A stretch of DNA of 39,964 bases from Phycisphaeraceae bacterium (lineage in GTDB: Bacteria; Planctomycetota; Phycisphaerae; Phycisphaerales; Phycisphaeraceae): contig JAJDCU010000080.1 of NCBI GenBank assembly GCA_029260655.1, forward strand, positions 1-39,964, in the 5' to 3' direction. The position numbers were made by a program, and so were the translations under genes. Each line of letters begins with the position of its first letter. Within the stretch, counting starts at the first letter, position 1. Below, one piece after another: positions 22,587 through 32,233 of this stretch. The notes under the pieces are model-generated. The model did not search any database. It had not been told where the DNA came from and saw nothing but the letters and a program-made list of their open reading frames with translations.

Positions 22587-24761
22587 CTACTGGGTCAAGA
22601 GCCTCACGGCGTTAGACGTCGGCAGCGACAGGGCACCGTGGGCCCTCGCCGCAGCGATCGCCAGGTCACCCGAACCGGCATTCACCAGCTCCAGCAGCCG
22701 GTCGGTCTGGTCGGTCCGCAGGTGGTTGCCGAAGTAGGTCGCCGATTCAGCCAGGCTCCCCAGCAGCGACAATTGCAGTTCGCCGGTATTGTCGAGGGCG
22801 GTGTTTGCCAGGGCCTGTTGCGCCTCGCTGTCATCGATCAACGACAGCACGGCTGCGGCGGCGACCACGATCTCGTTACGTTCGTCACCCAGGGCCTGGA
22901 CCAGTGCCGGCTGGGCCTGTGCGACGTTGAACACGCCGCTATCGATGGCGACCTCACGCAGCAGTTTCAGCGAAGTCAAAGCGAACTGGGTGCCCTGGCT
23001 TGCGCTGATCGGTTCGCCGACGAATGATGAAGCCGCGGCCTGGACCGCTGACCGCAGTTCCTGCGTGTCCTCGCTGTGAATCGCCCAGCTGACACGGGTG
23101 TTGTCGCCCAGGGCATCGCGCAGCCGGATCTGCTGTTCCAGGGATACCAATGCGAGGATCGGCACGGCCCCGGTCTTGTAGTCGTTGGCGGTGTCGTGGT
23201 GGACCCGCAGGACCGACTCGGTGTCGATCGCCGTGACGATCAGGTCCACGCCGGGCACGAGGTTCAGGTCTTCGCTGACCTCGGCCATCGATAACCCGCC
23301 GAACGCCTCATATCCAAGCTCGCCGAGCACCGCCAGCAGGTTGTTGATCGTTTCAGGATCGTCGCTGAGCACCAGGGCGTAGCGGGCATCACTTTGACGC
23401 ACGGCCTCGGCGAGGACGGCGGTCACGCGGTGGGCGCCGGGGAAGGTCTCGCTGGGTCTGACACGGGTCAGGGCCTGGGCGGCCATGAAACGCACACGGC
23501 GATCCGGGTACGACAACGCGCCCAGCAGCGGTTGGCGGGCCGCGCCGCGGTTGACCAGGGCATCGGTCCCGGCGGTGGCGGACAACGCCTCAATCGCATC
23601 CAGCGCCAACTCGGCGTCGCCGTCGGCGATCGCCCGACTCAATACGTCGTGCAGACGGTCTGGCCCTGCGAGCATCGCGTAAAATCCGGCGGGCTCGAGG
23701 TCGCTTGGGTAGCTGGGGTCGATGGTATCCTCTGGCAGGCGGTTTTCTCGACGCAGGTTAGCCATGAGATACAGGCTCAGGGCCGCGTCCAGGCTGTCGT
23801 TGAGTTCCAGGGCCCGTTTGGCCGAACGCATCGCCAGCACGTCGCCGAAGACCTCGCCGGGGACCACCACGGGGACCAACCCGATCCTAGGCCCGTAGGC
23901 CCAGACCAGCCCGGCGTTGATGGAACTGTCGTAGCCCGGCAACTGGTCGCCTTGAGCTGTCGCGGTGGTGTACTGGGTTTGGCCCAACTGCAAATGCCAT
24001 TGAGCGGCGACCAGGTCGGTCTGCTGCCTGGTGGAGACCAACAACTCGCTGTACGCCGACTGCACCGCATGGCGCGCGTCCGGGTCAACCGTGGAGGATT
24101 CCAGGACCTGCTTCAAAGCCGGGAGCGCCTGGGGATAGCCGATCTCCGATAGGACCTGTGCGATCTGGCTCATCGACGCCGGCTCAAGCTGGGGCAGCGC
24201 CTCGGCCAGCGGCGCAACCAGGGGCTGGCCGATGGTCACCATCGCCGAGAGGATGTAGGGGTGCAGCCGGGACTGGTCTGCGTCCAGCAAGGCGGCAAGC
24301 AACTGCGGCGCGGCGTACTGCCCGGCCGAGCCCAGCCGCTGTACGGCGTTGCGGTAGGCGCGCTGGCCCTCTGCCAATAACGCGATGTCCGACTGGATGC
24401 GGTCGGCGTTACGGCTTAACTCGACCCGCGCAGCCTGGATGCGTTGGTCCAACTGCTTGGCGATATCAACCAGCGAGGCGTGCTGAGGGTCGGCGGCGCC
24501 CATCTTTGACGCCCGCGCCAGCACGTTCTGCCACGCCTTGCGGTCGCTGGACTCAACCGTCGCCAGCAGCGTCTGGTTGTCCGCCTGGTCCAGCAGCGTC
24601 TGGCCTGTCGCCAACGCCAGGTCCGGCTTGGCGATCAGCACGTAGTGGTTAAAGTCCTCCCACAGCGCAGCGGGGTCCTGCTCCTGAGCGGACAACGAAC
24701 CGGGCCAAGCGGTCAACAGCAACAGCCACAGACCCAACAACAATCGTTGCGTTCCCGACAT
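22587..24761 (-). CDS. Exported HEAT-repeat protein with a receiver-like inner domain
   Basis: A 724-residue protein with a clear signal peptide (MSGTQRLLLGLWLLLLTAWP, cut near LSAQ) that should act outside the cytoplasm. After an N-terminal helical region, HEAT repeats appear at residues about 145-240 (QLLAALLDAD, ILSAMVTIGQPLVAPLAEAL, VLSEIGYPQALPALKQVLES) and again near the C-terminus (LVQALGDERNEIVVAAAAVL). In between, residues about 455-580 look like a CheY-type fold (YALVLSDDPETINNLLAVL, GVDLIVTAID, AVPILALVSLEQQ, a buried-lysine position not seen). ATG 24761 has GGAG 8 bases upstream; a start at 24797 would place residues before the signal peptide. The function is unknown. Confidence 0.82.
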   Translation of the reverse strand: MSGTQRLLLGLWLLLLTAWPGSLSAQEQDPAALWEDFNHYVLIAKPDLALATGQTLLDQADNQTLLATVESSDRKAWQNVLARASKMGAADPQHASLVDIAKQLDQRIQAARVELSRNADRIQSDIALLAEGQRAYRNAVQRLGSAGQYAAPQLLAALLDADQSRLHPYILSAMVTIGQPLVAPLAEALPQLEPASMSQIAQVLSEIGYPQALPALKQVLESSTVDPDARHAVQSAYSELLVSTRQQTDLVAAQWHLQLGQTQYTTATAQGDQLPGYDSSINAGLVWAYGPRIGLVPVVVPGEVFGDVLAMRSAKRALELNDSLDAALSLYLMANLRRENRLPEDTIDPSYPSDLEPAGFYAMLAGPDRLHDVLSRAIADGDAELALDAIEALSATAGTDALVNRGAARQPLLGALSYPDRRVRFMAAQALTRVRPSETFPGAHRVTAVLAEAVRQSDARYALVLSDDPETINNLLAVLGELGYEAFGGLSMAEVSEDLNLVPGVDLIVTAIDTESVLRVHHDTANDYKTGAVPILALVSLEQQIRLRDALGDNTRVSWAIHSEDTQELRSAVQAAASSFVGEPISASQGTQFALTSLKLLREVAIDSGVFNVAQAQPALVQALGDERNEIVVAAAAVLSLIDDSEAQQALANTALDNTGELQLSLLGSLAESATYFGNHLRTDQTDRLLELVNAGSGDLAIAAARAHGALSLPTSNAVRLLTQ

Positions 24762-24800
24762 GGAATAGACTCCATTAAATACAAGTCTGGTAATCACAGC

Positions 24801-24829
24801 AATCTATCGCTGATCCGCGCCAGCGTCAA
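24801..24829 (-). promoter_or_regulatory. Promoter of the HEAT-repeat gene
   Basis: On the minus strand TTGACG (24824-24829) and TAGATT (24801-24806) are 17 bases apart, about 40 bases upstream of the start at 24761. Confidence 0.65.
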
Positions 24830-24944
24830 GCAATCCGCCCTCAACCCTCAATGCCCGTGGCCTGCGGTCGCGGGACCGTCTTCTACCCGATCTATGGCCT
24901 TGCCGGGCCCCGGATATCGGCGTCGGTAGGCTGTCGCCACCGTT

Positions 24945-25694
24945 TTAGTCGCTGTTGGGCTCGCGCCGGTTGGGCTTGGGCACCAGGTCTTCGCGGAGGA
25001 CGACCCGGCCGTTGTCGAGGGTTTCGGCCAGGCCCAGCTCCTGGAGGGCGTTGAGGGCGGCGGATTGCTCGGCCTCCTTCTTGGCGTTGGCCCAGGCCGA
25101 GGGACACCGCCGGCCGTCGACTTCCACGCAGACCTCAAAACACTTGGAGTGGTCCGGGCCCTTCTCGTCAAGCAAGACATAGACCGGGTTGGTCGGCAGC
25201 CTCCGCTGGGCGTACTGCTGCAGGACGCTCTTGAAGTTCTGCTGGTGGGCGGACTCGGCCGCCTCTTTGATGAACGGGACCATGTGCCGGAGGATGAAGT
25301 CACGGGCGTGGTTGATCCCCCCGTCCAGGTAGATCGCGGCGATCAGCGATTCCAGTACCGCGGCGGAGACGCTGCTTGGGATCTCAGGCCGACCCGCCAT
25401 CCCCTTGCCCAGGTTCAGCATCTCGGTCATGTTGTTGGCCAGGCTGATCTGAGCGCAGACACGCCGGCTTACCACGGCACTTTTGATCTTGGTCAGGTCG
25501 CCTTCCAGCAGGTCGGGGTAGGCGTTACACAGGTACTCGCAGACCACGAACCCCAGGATCGCGTCCCCGAGGAACTCCATCCGCTCGTTGCTCTCGAGAC
25601 GGTCGCCCGCGCTGGAAGCGTGGGTCAGGGCCTCGGTCAGGAGCGATTTGTCCTTGAACCGGTAGCCCAGAACTTCTGCGGCTTTTTCAACCAT
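24945..25694 (-). CDS. rnc: Ribonuclease III
   Basis: RNase III cleaves double-stranded RNA, including rRNA precursors. The nuclease domain shows LGYRFKDKSLLTEALTHAS, the catalytic ERMEFLGDAILG and the second acidic cluster AAVLESLIAAIYLDGG; a double-stranded-RNA-binding domain follows (NFKSVLQQYAQRRLP, WANAKKEAEQSAALNAL). I prefer ATG 25694 (MVEKAAEVLGYRF, 249 aa), which gives the family's usual short N-terminus. ATG 25751 (adding MHEGCSHESSNV...) is possible and has a weak GGATGG site. The frame extends to 25832, but the promoter at 25836-25864 starts transcription there, so the longest form is excluded. Confidence 0.94.
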   Translation of the reverse strand: MVEKAAEVLGYRFKDKSLLTEALTHASSAGDRLESNERMEFLGDAILGFVVCEYLCNAYPDLLEGDLTKIKSAVVSRRVCAQISLANNMTEMLNLGKGMAGRPEIPSSVSAAVLESLIAAIYLDGGINHARDFILRHMVPFIKEAAESAHQQNFKSVLQQYAQRRLPTNPVYVLLDEKGPDHSKCFEVCVEVDGRRCPSAWANAKKEAEQSAALNALQELGLAETLDNGRVVLREDLVPKPNRREPNSD

Positions 25695-25713
25695 GGGTTC
25701 GGCTTCAGATGGC

Positions 25714-25740
25714 GTAACGTTACTGCTCTCATGGGAGCAG
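25714..25740. repeat. Two small palindromes in the rnc 5' region
   Basis: GTAACGTTAC (25714-25723) is a perfect 10-base palindrome, and CTGCTC/GAGCAG (25723-25728 and 25735-25740) forms a 6-base stem. If translation starts at 25694 these are untranslated leader hairpins, a common place for RNase III self-control. A third stem is CCGCTG/CAGCGG at 25799-25813. Confidence 0.45.
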
Positions 25741-25819
25741 CCCTCGTGCATCCCATGCCATCCGGTGCCGCGGCGGCTGCCCTGGTCCTGCCAGCGAGCC
25801 GCTGCGTCAGCGGTTACCA

Positions 25820-25841
25820 AATATAGTATCAATATAGTATC
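25820..25841. repeat. Tandem 11-base repeat AATATAGTATC x2
   Basis: Two exact adjacent copies (25820-25830 and 25831-25841) in the GC-rich divergent rnc/S55 gap. The right copy supplies the rnc -10 box (GATACT on the minus strand), and the left copy offers a second identical -10 box eleven bases further on. Confidence 0.8.
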
Positions 25842-25864
25842 AACCCGCGGGCGCAGCTTGTCAA
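25836..25864 (-). promoter_or_regulatory. rnc promoter
   Basis: On the minus strand a perfect TTGACA (25859-25864) and GATACT (25836-25841) are 17 bases apart. The predicted start of transcription is about 25829. The -35 box overlaps that of the divergent S55 gene. Confidence 0.75.
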
Positions 25865-25886
25865 TGGGCTTTTACAAGAGTACGCT
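25858..25886 (+). promoter_or_regulatory. Promoter of the S55 gene, overlapping the rnc promoter
   Basis: TTGTCA (25858-25863) and TACGCT (25881-25886) are 17 bases apart. The start of transcription would fall at about 25893, only a few bases before the ATG at 25896, so the transcript would be leaderless or nearly so. Confidence 0.5.
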
Positions 25887-25895
25887 TCACTACTT

Positions 25896-27884
25896 ATGAT
25901 CCTAGATCCCTGCCGTAAGTACCTGATTGTGCTCGTCGTTTGCGGGTTCGGCTTTGCCGCCGCTGCAAGCGCCGAGGCGCAGGGCGTTCTTGTCCCTGAT
26001 GAACCGACGCCCGTGCTGTCTCCGCAAGACGTTCGGATCGGTATGAAAGGCTACGGCCTGACCGTGTTCCAGGGCACGCGGATCGAGCCGTTTAACGTCG
26101 AAGTCATCAGCGTCGTCCCCAACTCGTCGCCAAAGCACAGCGTGATATGGATCCGCTGCGACGACCCGAGGATGGTCGAGTCCGGGCCGGTGCAGGGGAT
26201 GTCCGGCTCGCCGATCTTCTTGTGGGGCGAGGGCGAGGCGCACGAGTTAGGCCAAGGCGGCAAGCTGATCGGGGCTTTCGCGTTTGGCTTCTCCAATTCC
26301 CAGCAATGCCTGGTCGGTGTGCAGCCGATCGGCTACATGCGCGAGTCGGCGACCCGCATCAAGGACGCGGATGCGGATCAGGCCGCCGGGGCACGGGGCT
26401 CTACGAACTCGGTGATTGAGCTGCTTAAGGGCCTGGAACATTTGTCGGTCGACGGCGGGTCTTCGTCGGCGGTGAATCGGGTACGTCTGGAAATGATCCG
26501 CCAGCGGATGCAGCGTGCGATCGGGCAGACAACCGTGACCGGGACCTCCAGGCGTGCCACGTCAGGCAACGGCTTGGTGTCCGGCCCGCGAGACGGGGTA
26601 CAAGCCCGGCCGCTGCTGCTGCCGATGTCGCTGAGTTCCCCCCGCGCGGCGCAGGTGTTCGGGCCGCTGCTTGAGCCGATGGGTATCCTCGCGGTTGCGC
26701 CCCAGGCCTCGCCGATCGCCGGTGAGCCCCCGCACGGCATTGACGTCGAATCCACCGCCTTAGAGCCCGGCAGTGTGCTGGCGGTACCGCTTGCGTATGG
26801 CGACCTGGACCTCAGCGCCGCCGGGACCGTCACCGACGTGCTGCCCAGCGGCGCGGTGCTGGGTTTTGGCCACCCGATGTTCGGGCTGGGTGACTCGGCC
26901 GTGCCCATGGCGACCGGGTATGTGCATTTCATCGTGCCCCTGCGGTCGATCAGCTTCAAGCTCGGCGGCAGCCTGCTGACTCAGGGCACGCTGGTCCGCG
27001 ACGAGAGCGCGGCCGTGGCCGGGATCGCCGAGAAGCGCTACACCACAGCGCCGGTCGATGTCACCGTCAATATGCTCGGCCAGGACACGCGCCAATACCA
27101 GTACCACGTCGTCAACAACCCGATGCTCGGGGCCATGCTCACCGCGATCGTGACCTACAACAGCATCGAAGCCGTCCACGCCATGCCCCTTGAGAATACC
27201 GCCCGTGTCCGCGCCGAGTTGCGGTTCACAGGCGGCCGGGTGATCGAGCTAGACAGCCTCGAAGCCGGCGGCTCGTCCGTGGGCCTGGTGATGGGGATCC
27301 TGCCCATCGTCGGCGTGATGGTGCAGAACCCCTACGAATCGCTCGAGATCGAGTCGGTCAAGGTCACCGTTGACATCGAGGACGGCAACCGGATGGGTAC
27401 GATCCTCGGCGGCAGGCTCGACCGCGCGGAGGTGGCGCCCGGCGAGACCGTCGCCGTCAACCTCGAGATCCAACACTACGCCGGGCCGACCGAGCTGCGC
27501 CGGATCGAACTGCTAGTCCCAGACGATCTGGATGAGGGCGATTACCCCCTGACCGTCAGCGGTTCGAACAGCTACACGATGCTGAAGCTGATGTCATCGC
27601 CGCAACTGATGGTGACCGAAAATATCGACGACCTGACGCGGTTTCTTCAGGAGATGTATTCCTACCGGTCGGATGCGATCTACATCACGCTCCAACTGCC
27701 TGAACAGGGCCTGGCGGTCGGCCGGACCGAGATGCCCAAGCTGCCGTCCAGCCAACGGGCGATCCTCCAGTCACCGACCCGGACCGATGTGATGCCTTAT
27801 CCCCGGCTCGTCGACAAGGTCTTTGACTCAGATGCCGTGATCAATGGCGAAGTGAGTTTCACCCTCAGTGTCCGCAAACCCTAG
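25896..27884 (+). CDS. Exported S55-family (SpoIVB-like) protein
   Basis: A 662-residue protein with a signal peptide (KYLIVLVVCGFGFAAAASAEAQ, processing near residue 29). It then has the S55 segment starting VRIGMKGYGLTVFQGTRI, followed by the nucleophile motif GMSGSPIF (about residues 101-108) and GKLIGAFAFGF. A further block carries GFGHPMFGLGDSAVPM (His near residue 326), as in planctomycete and acidobacterial S55 proteins. The C-terminal third is beta-rich. Serine protease activity is inferred from the family only. No Shine-Dalgarno site precedes ATG 25896, which fits the predicted leaderless transcript. The stop is TAG. The next gene starts 50 bases downstream, probably in the same operon. 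Confidence 0.85.
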   Translation: MILDPCRKYLIVLVVCGFGFAAAASAEAQGVLVPDEPTPVLSPQDVRIGMKGYGLTVFQGTRIEPFNVEVISVVPNSSPKHSVIWIRCDDPRMVESGPVQGMSGSPIFLWGEGEAHELGQGGKLIGAFAFGFSNSQQCLVGVQPIGYMRESATRIKDADADQAAGARGSTNSVIELLKGLEHLSVDGGSSSAVNRVRLEMIRQRMQRAIGQTTVTGTSRRATSGNGLVSGPRDGVQARPLLLPMSLSSPRAAQVFGPLLEPMGILAVAPQASPIAGEPPHGIDVESTALEPGSVLAVPLAYGDLDLSAAGTVTDVLPSGAVLGFGHPMFGLGDSAVPMATGYVHFIVPLRSISFKLGGSLLTQGTLVRDESAAVAGIAEKRYTTAPVDVTVNMLGQDTRQYQYHVVNNPMLGAMLTAIVTYNSIEAVHAMPLENTARVRAELRFTGGRVIELDSLEAGGSSVGLVMGILPIVGVMVQNPYESLEIESVKVTVDIEDGNRMGTILGGRLDRAEVAPGETVAVNLEIQHYAGPTELRRIELLVPDDLDEGDYPLTVSGSNSYTMLKLMSSPQLMVTENIDDLTRFLQEMYSYRSDAIYITLQLPEQGLAVGRTEMPKLPSSQRAILQSPTRTDVMPYPRLVDKVFDSDAVINGEVSFTLSVRKP

Positions 27885-27934
27885 CCAGCCTCAGCCGTCC
27901 GCTGTAAGGACGATTTAGCACAGAAGGACCCGGT

Positions 27935-30403
27935 ATGTACAAGATTGCTCGCCCGCTGCTTTGCCTGCTGTTCGCCGCCGGCCCTGCGTGGCTGTTGACC
28001 GTGCCCGCGCAAGCGATCCAGCCGCAGCGCTGGGCCCACTCCACGGAAGCGGACTTCGAGCCCGGCGAGACCGACGGCACGGTCGTCACCAGCCTCGGGG
28101 ACATCAAGCTCGCTACCGACACCCAGACACTCGGGGAGATGCCCAAGCAGGTCAGCGCGGTCTATGACATCCATCAACTGCCGGGCGGCGAGGTTTATCT
28201 GGCCGTCGGACCCAAGGGCAAGCTGCTTCGGCGCGACGGTGAAACCGTCGTCGAGGTCGCCGATCTGCCCGAGGAGCAGGTCTTTGCGCTCGGCGAGTTC
28301 GATGGCAAGCTCCTGGTCGGGATCAGCGGCGAACAAAGCCGATTGGCGGTACTCGAAGGCGATGAGCTGAAAACACTCGCCGAATTGCCGGAAGTCCGTT
28401 ATGTCTGGGATGTCCTGACGCCTGCGTCTGGGATGTTTGACGGGCCGGCGGTCATCGTCGCCACGGGGATCGAGGGCAAGATCCTGCTGGTTCAGCCCGG
28501 CGACGACCCACAGATCACCGAACTGCTTGACGCTTCGCAGGCGAACATCCTCTGCCTGGCATTGGATGCACAGGGACGGATCTGCGCCGGGACCGATGAG
28601 GACGGGCTGGTCTTCCGTATAGAGGCTGGTGAAGACGGCGCGTATCAGGGGTTCGCCATGTTCGACGCCCCCGAGCCGGAGATCGGCGCCCTGCTGGTTG
28701 CCGCTGACGGGTCTATCTATGTCGGGACCGCCGACGCCGAGCAGGCGCGTCCCGGGCGGCTGGAAGAGGCGGTCAGCGATGAATCGGGCCGGCCAGCCGA
28801 GAGCCAGCCGGACGAAGACCCGGCATCCGATGAAGACGAACCCGGCGAGGTCCCTGGCGTGCAGCCCGAACCCGAGCCGATGGATGAGGATCAAGCAAGC
28901 GAACCCGACGAGCCGGCGACGGATGAGGATACCGGCGACGATCCGGCCGATGACGCGGAGGCCGAGGCGGAAGAGCCCGGCGGGGGGGACGCCACAGCCG
29001 AGACCGAGCCGACCGCCGAGCAGTATGACCGCTTGCGTGAGTTGATCCGTGACCGTTTGCGCCAGGCGCGCAAGTCCGGCTCGATGCAGGCCGGCGCGGC
29101 GATGGGCGCAGGCGGCGGCCGAAGCACGTCATCCACCGGCAGTCGATCCAGGCCGGTCAGCGCCCCCGCGTCGGAGAAAGAAGGCAACGCCGTATACCGC
29201 ATCGACAGCCAGGGCTTTGTCCACGAGGTCTTCCGCGATTCGGCCATGATCCTCAAGCTGGTCCAGGCCGACGGCAAACTCCTGGCGGCGACCGGCAACG
29301 AGGGGCAGGTCTTCGTCATCGATCCGCAGACACGCGAGACCGCCGTCCTGGTCAACCTCGACGCCGAGCAGATCCCCGCCATGATGATCGCCCCGGACGG
29401 CGCAACCTTGCTGGGAACCGCCAACCCGGCGCAGCTTGTCAGCCTCGGTAGCAGCTATGCCCTGCGTGGGGTCTACACCAGCCCGTCACTGGACGCGGCA
29501 CAGATCAGCCTCTTTGGCGCTTTGAGCATCACCGCCGACATCCCCCAAGGCTGCTCGATGACAGTCGAGACGCGCAGCGGCAACGTTCAGGACCCCGAGC
29601 AGGCCGCGTGGTCAAAGTGGTCTGACGCCCAGGCCCTGATGCCCGACCCCAAGCTCCCCGCCTTGCAGCCCAAGCTGGTCACCGTTCAGTCGCCGCCGGC
29701 CAGGTTCCTGCAATACCGCCTGACACTCACCGGCCACGACAACCAGAGCCCCGTGATCGACCGGGTCGAGGCCGCCTACGTCACGCCAAACCTCAAGCCG
29801 ATTATCACCACGATCACCGCCGCTTATCCCGAAGAGGCCGAGGAGGACGCCCCCAACCCGACCACGATGAACATCGAATGGGAGGCCGCCGACGACAACC
29901 AGGACCCGCTTATTTATAAGCTCAGGTATCAGCCGGCGGGGTCTGACAAGTTTTTGCTGATCGCCGAGGACCTGACCGAAACGACCTACGAGTGGCAGAC
30001 CCGGCGTGTGCCCGATGGGCGGTACATCGTGCAGGTCACCGCCGACGATCGGCCTGATAACCCGGGCGACATGGCCATGACCGCCACCCGACGCGCCAGC
30101 CCGATCCTGATCGACAACTCGCCGCCGACGATCACCTCCGATCACGCCGTAAATGGACGTGAAATCAAGGTTTCCGGCCAAGCGATCGACAACTGGTCCC
30201 CGATCAGGGCCCTGGCCTACGTGCTGGACTCCGATCAGGCGTATCACCCGATCCTCCCCGGCGACCTGATCTTCGATTCGACACAGGAAAGCTGGGAGGT
30301 TACGATCCCCGATCTTTCCCCGGGCCCGCACGTCCTGACACTGCGGGCGAGCGACAACCGGGGCAATACCGCGTATATCCCGGTGTTGTTCGAGATCAAA
30401 TAA
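27935..30403 (+). CDS. Exported beta-propeller protein with acidic linker and Fn3-like C-terminus
   Basis: An 822-residue protein with a signal peptide (PLLCLLFAAGPAWLLTVPAQA). Residues about 60-270 and 385-530 contain repeated short beta units of propeller type (GGEVYLAVGPKGKLLRRDG, DAQGRICAGTDEDGLVFRI, ADGKLLAATGNEGQVFVID). Residues about 275-370 insert a strongly acidic, Pro/Glu/Asp-rich low-complexity segment. The C-terminal 250 residues resemble fibronectin-type-III/Ig domains (NIEWEAADDNQDPLIYKLRY, YEWQTRRVPDGRYIVQVTADD, LTLRASDNRGNTAYIPVLFEI). ATG 27935 has AGAAGGA 7 bases upstream. The role is unknown; position after the S55 gene suggests a shared envelope function. Confidence 0.8.
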   Translation: MYKIARPLLCLLFAAGPAWLLTVPAQAIQPQRWAHSTEADFEPGETDGTVVTSLGDIKLATDTQTLGEMPKQVSAVYDIHQLPGGEVYLAVGPKGKLLRRDGETVVEVADLPEEQVFALGEFDGKLLVGISGEQSRLAVLEGDELKTLAELPEVRYVWDVLTPASGMFDGPAVIVATGIEGKILLVQPGDDPQITELLDASQANILCLALDAQGRICAGTDEDGLVFRIEAGEDGAYQGFAMFDAPEPEIGALLVAADGSIYVGTADAEQARPGRLEEAVSDESGRPAESQPDEDPASDEDEPGEVPGVQPEPEPMDEDQASEPDEPATDEDTGDDPADDAEAEAEEPGGGDATAETEPTAEQYDRLRELIRDRLRQARKSGSMQAGAAMGAGGGRSTSSTGSRSRPVSAPASEKEGNAVYRIDSQGFVHEVFRDSAMILKLVQADGKLLAATGNEGQVFVIDPQTRETAVLVNLDAEQIPAMMIAPDGATLLGTANPAQLVSLGSSYALRGVYTSPSLDAAQISLFGALSITADIPQGCSMTVETRSGNVQDPEQAAWSKWSDAQALMPDPKLPALQPKLVTVQSPPARFLQYRLTLTGHDNQSPVIDRVEAAYVTPNLKPIITTITAAYPEEAEEDAPNPTTMNIEWEAADDNQDPLIYKLRYQPAGSDKFLLIAEDLTETTYEWQTRRVPDGRYIVQVTADDRPDNPGDMAMTATRRASPILIDNSPPTITSDHAVNGREIKVSGQAIDNWSPIRALAYVLDSDQAYHPILPGDLIFDSTQESWEVTIPDLSPGPHVLTLRASDNRGNTAYIPVLFEIK

Positions 30404-30457
30404 CCGGCGTGACAGGCGGCCAGCCGCACGCACGACAGGATTGCAGGAGCCCAGGCG

Positions 30458-30607
30458 ATGTCCACCCATTACCCCAAACGACGCAGCTTGATCAAGCGTG
30501 CCCGCAAGTTCGGGTTCCGCGCAAGGATGCGGACCAAGAGCGGCCGTACCCTTGTCAACCGCAAGCGCCGTGTCGGCCGAAGCGTCAACGTCCGCAAGTC
30601 CTTCTGA
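30458..30607 (+). CDS. rpmH: Ribosomal protein bL34
   Basis: A 49-residue, highly basic protein. It begins MSTHYPKRRSLIKRARKFGF, then reads RARMRTKSGRTLVNRKRR and ends VNVRKSF; the GFRARMRTKSGR core is the bL34 signature. AGGAG (30445-30449) lies 8 bases before the ATG. The usual bL34 neighbours rnpA and dnaA are absent; here it stands between an exported propeller protein and eno. Confidence 0.93.
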   Translation: MSTHYPKRRSLIKRARKFGFRARMRTKSGRTLVNRKRRVGRSVNVRKSF

Positions 30608-30677
30608 CGCCAACAGGCGCCCAAGTCTAACAACCCAGCCCACCTAAAAAGCCAGGCCTGCACGGCCGGCCACGGGC

Positions 30678-30706
30678 TTGGTCACTGCGCGACGCTCTGC
30701 TACACT
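30678..30706 (+). promoter_or_regulatory. eno promoter
   Basis: TTGGTC (30678-30683) and TACACT (30701-30706) are 17 bases apart, about 70 bases upstream of the eno ATG. Confidence 0.6.
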
Positions 30707-30720
30707 CGCCCCCCCGCTGA

Positions 30721-32079
<1,359 letters not shown>

Positions 32080-32113
32080 TACCGCCGCGACGATCTAACA
32101 ATTAGGTCCCCCA

Positions 32114-32144
32114 CGAAGCCCACGTTGCTACAACGTGGGCTTCG
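32114..32144 (+). terminator. Hairpin after eno
   Basis: A perfect 14-base stem (CGAAGCCCACGTTG with CAACGTGGGCTTCG) around the loop CTA, 35 bases after the eno stop. No T tract follows, so it may act as a 3' stabiliser or a poor terminator. Its core GCCCACG/CGTGGGC recurs in the rnpB and HEAT-gene terminators. Confidence 0.75.
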
Positions 32145-32233
32145 GTGATATATGAGGTTTCTCAGCCGACGTGTCATAGGTCCGACCACGTCGCCCGCCT
32201 ATGATGTTGTTTGGGTTAAGATGGTTGTTGGCA

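Noticed and set aside
25695-25832. Start of rnc at 25832
   Set aside because: The predicted transcription start (about 25829) lies downstream of that codon, and the extra residues do not resemble RNase III.
27881-28894. 337-codon minus-strand frame over the propeller gene (and a similar one at 29612-30643)
   Set aside because: The sense frame has a signal peptide, a ribosome site and domain structure; the antisense frames have none.
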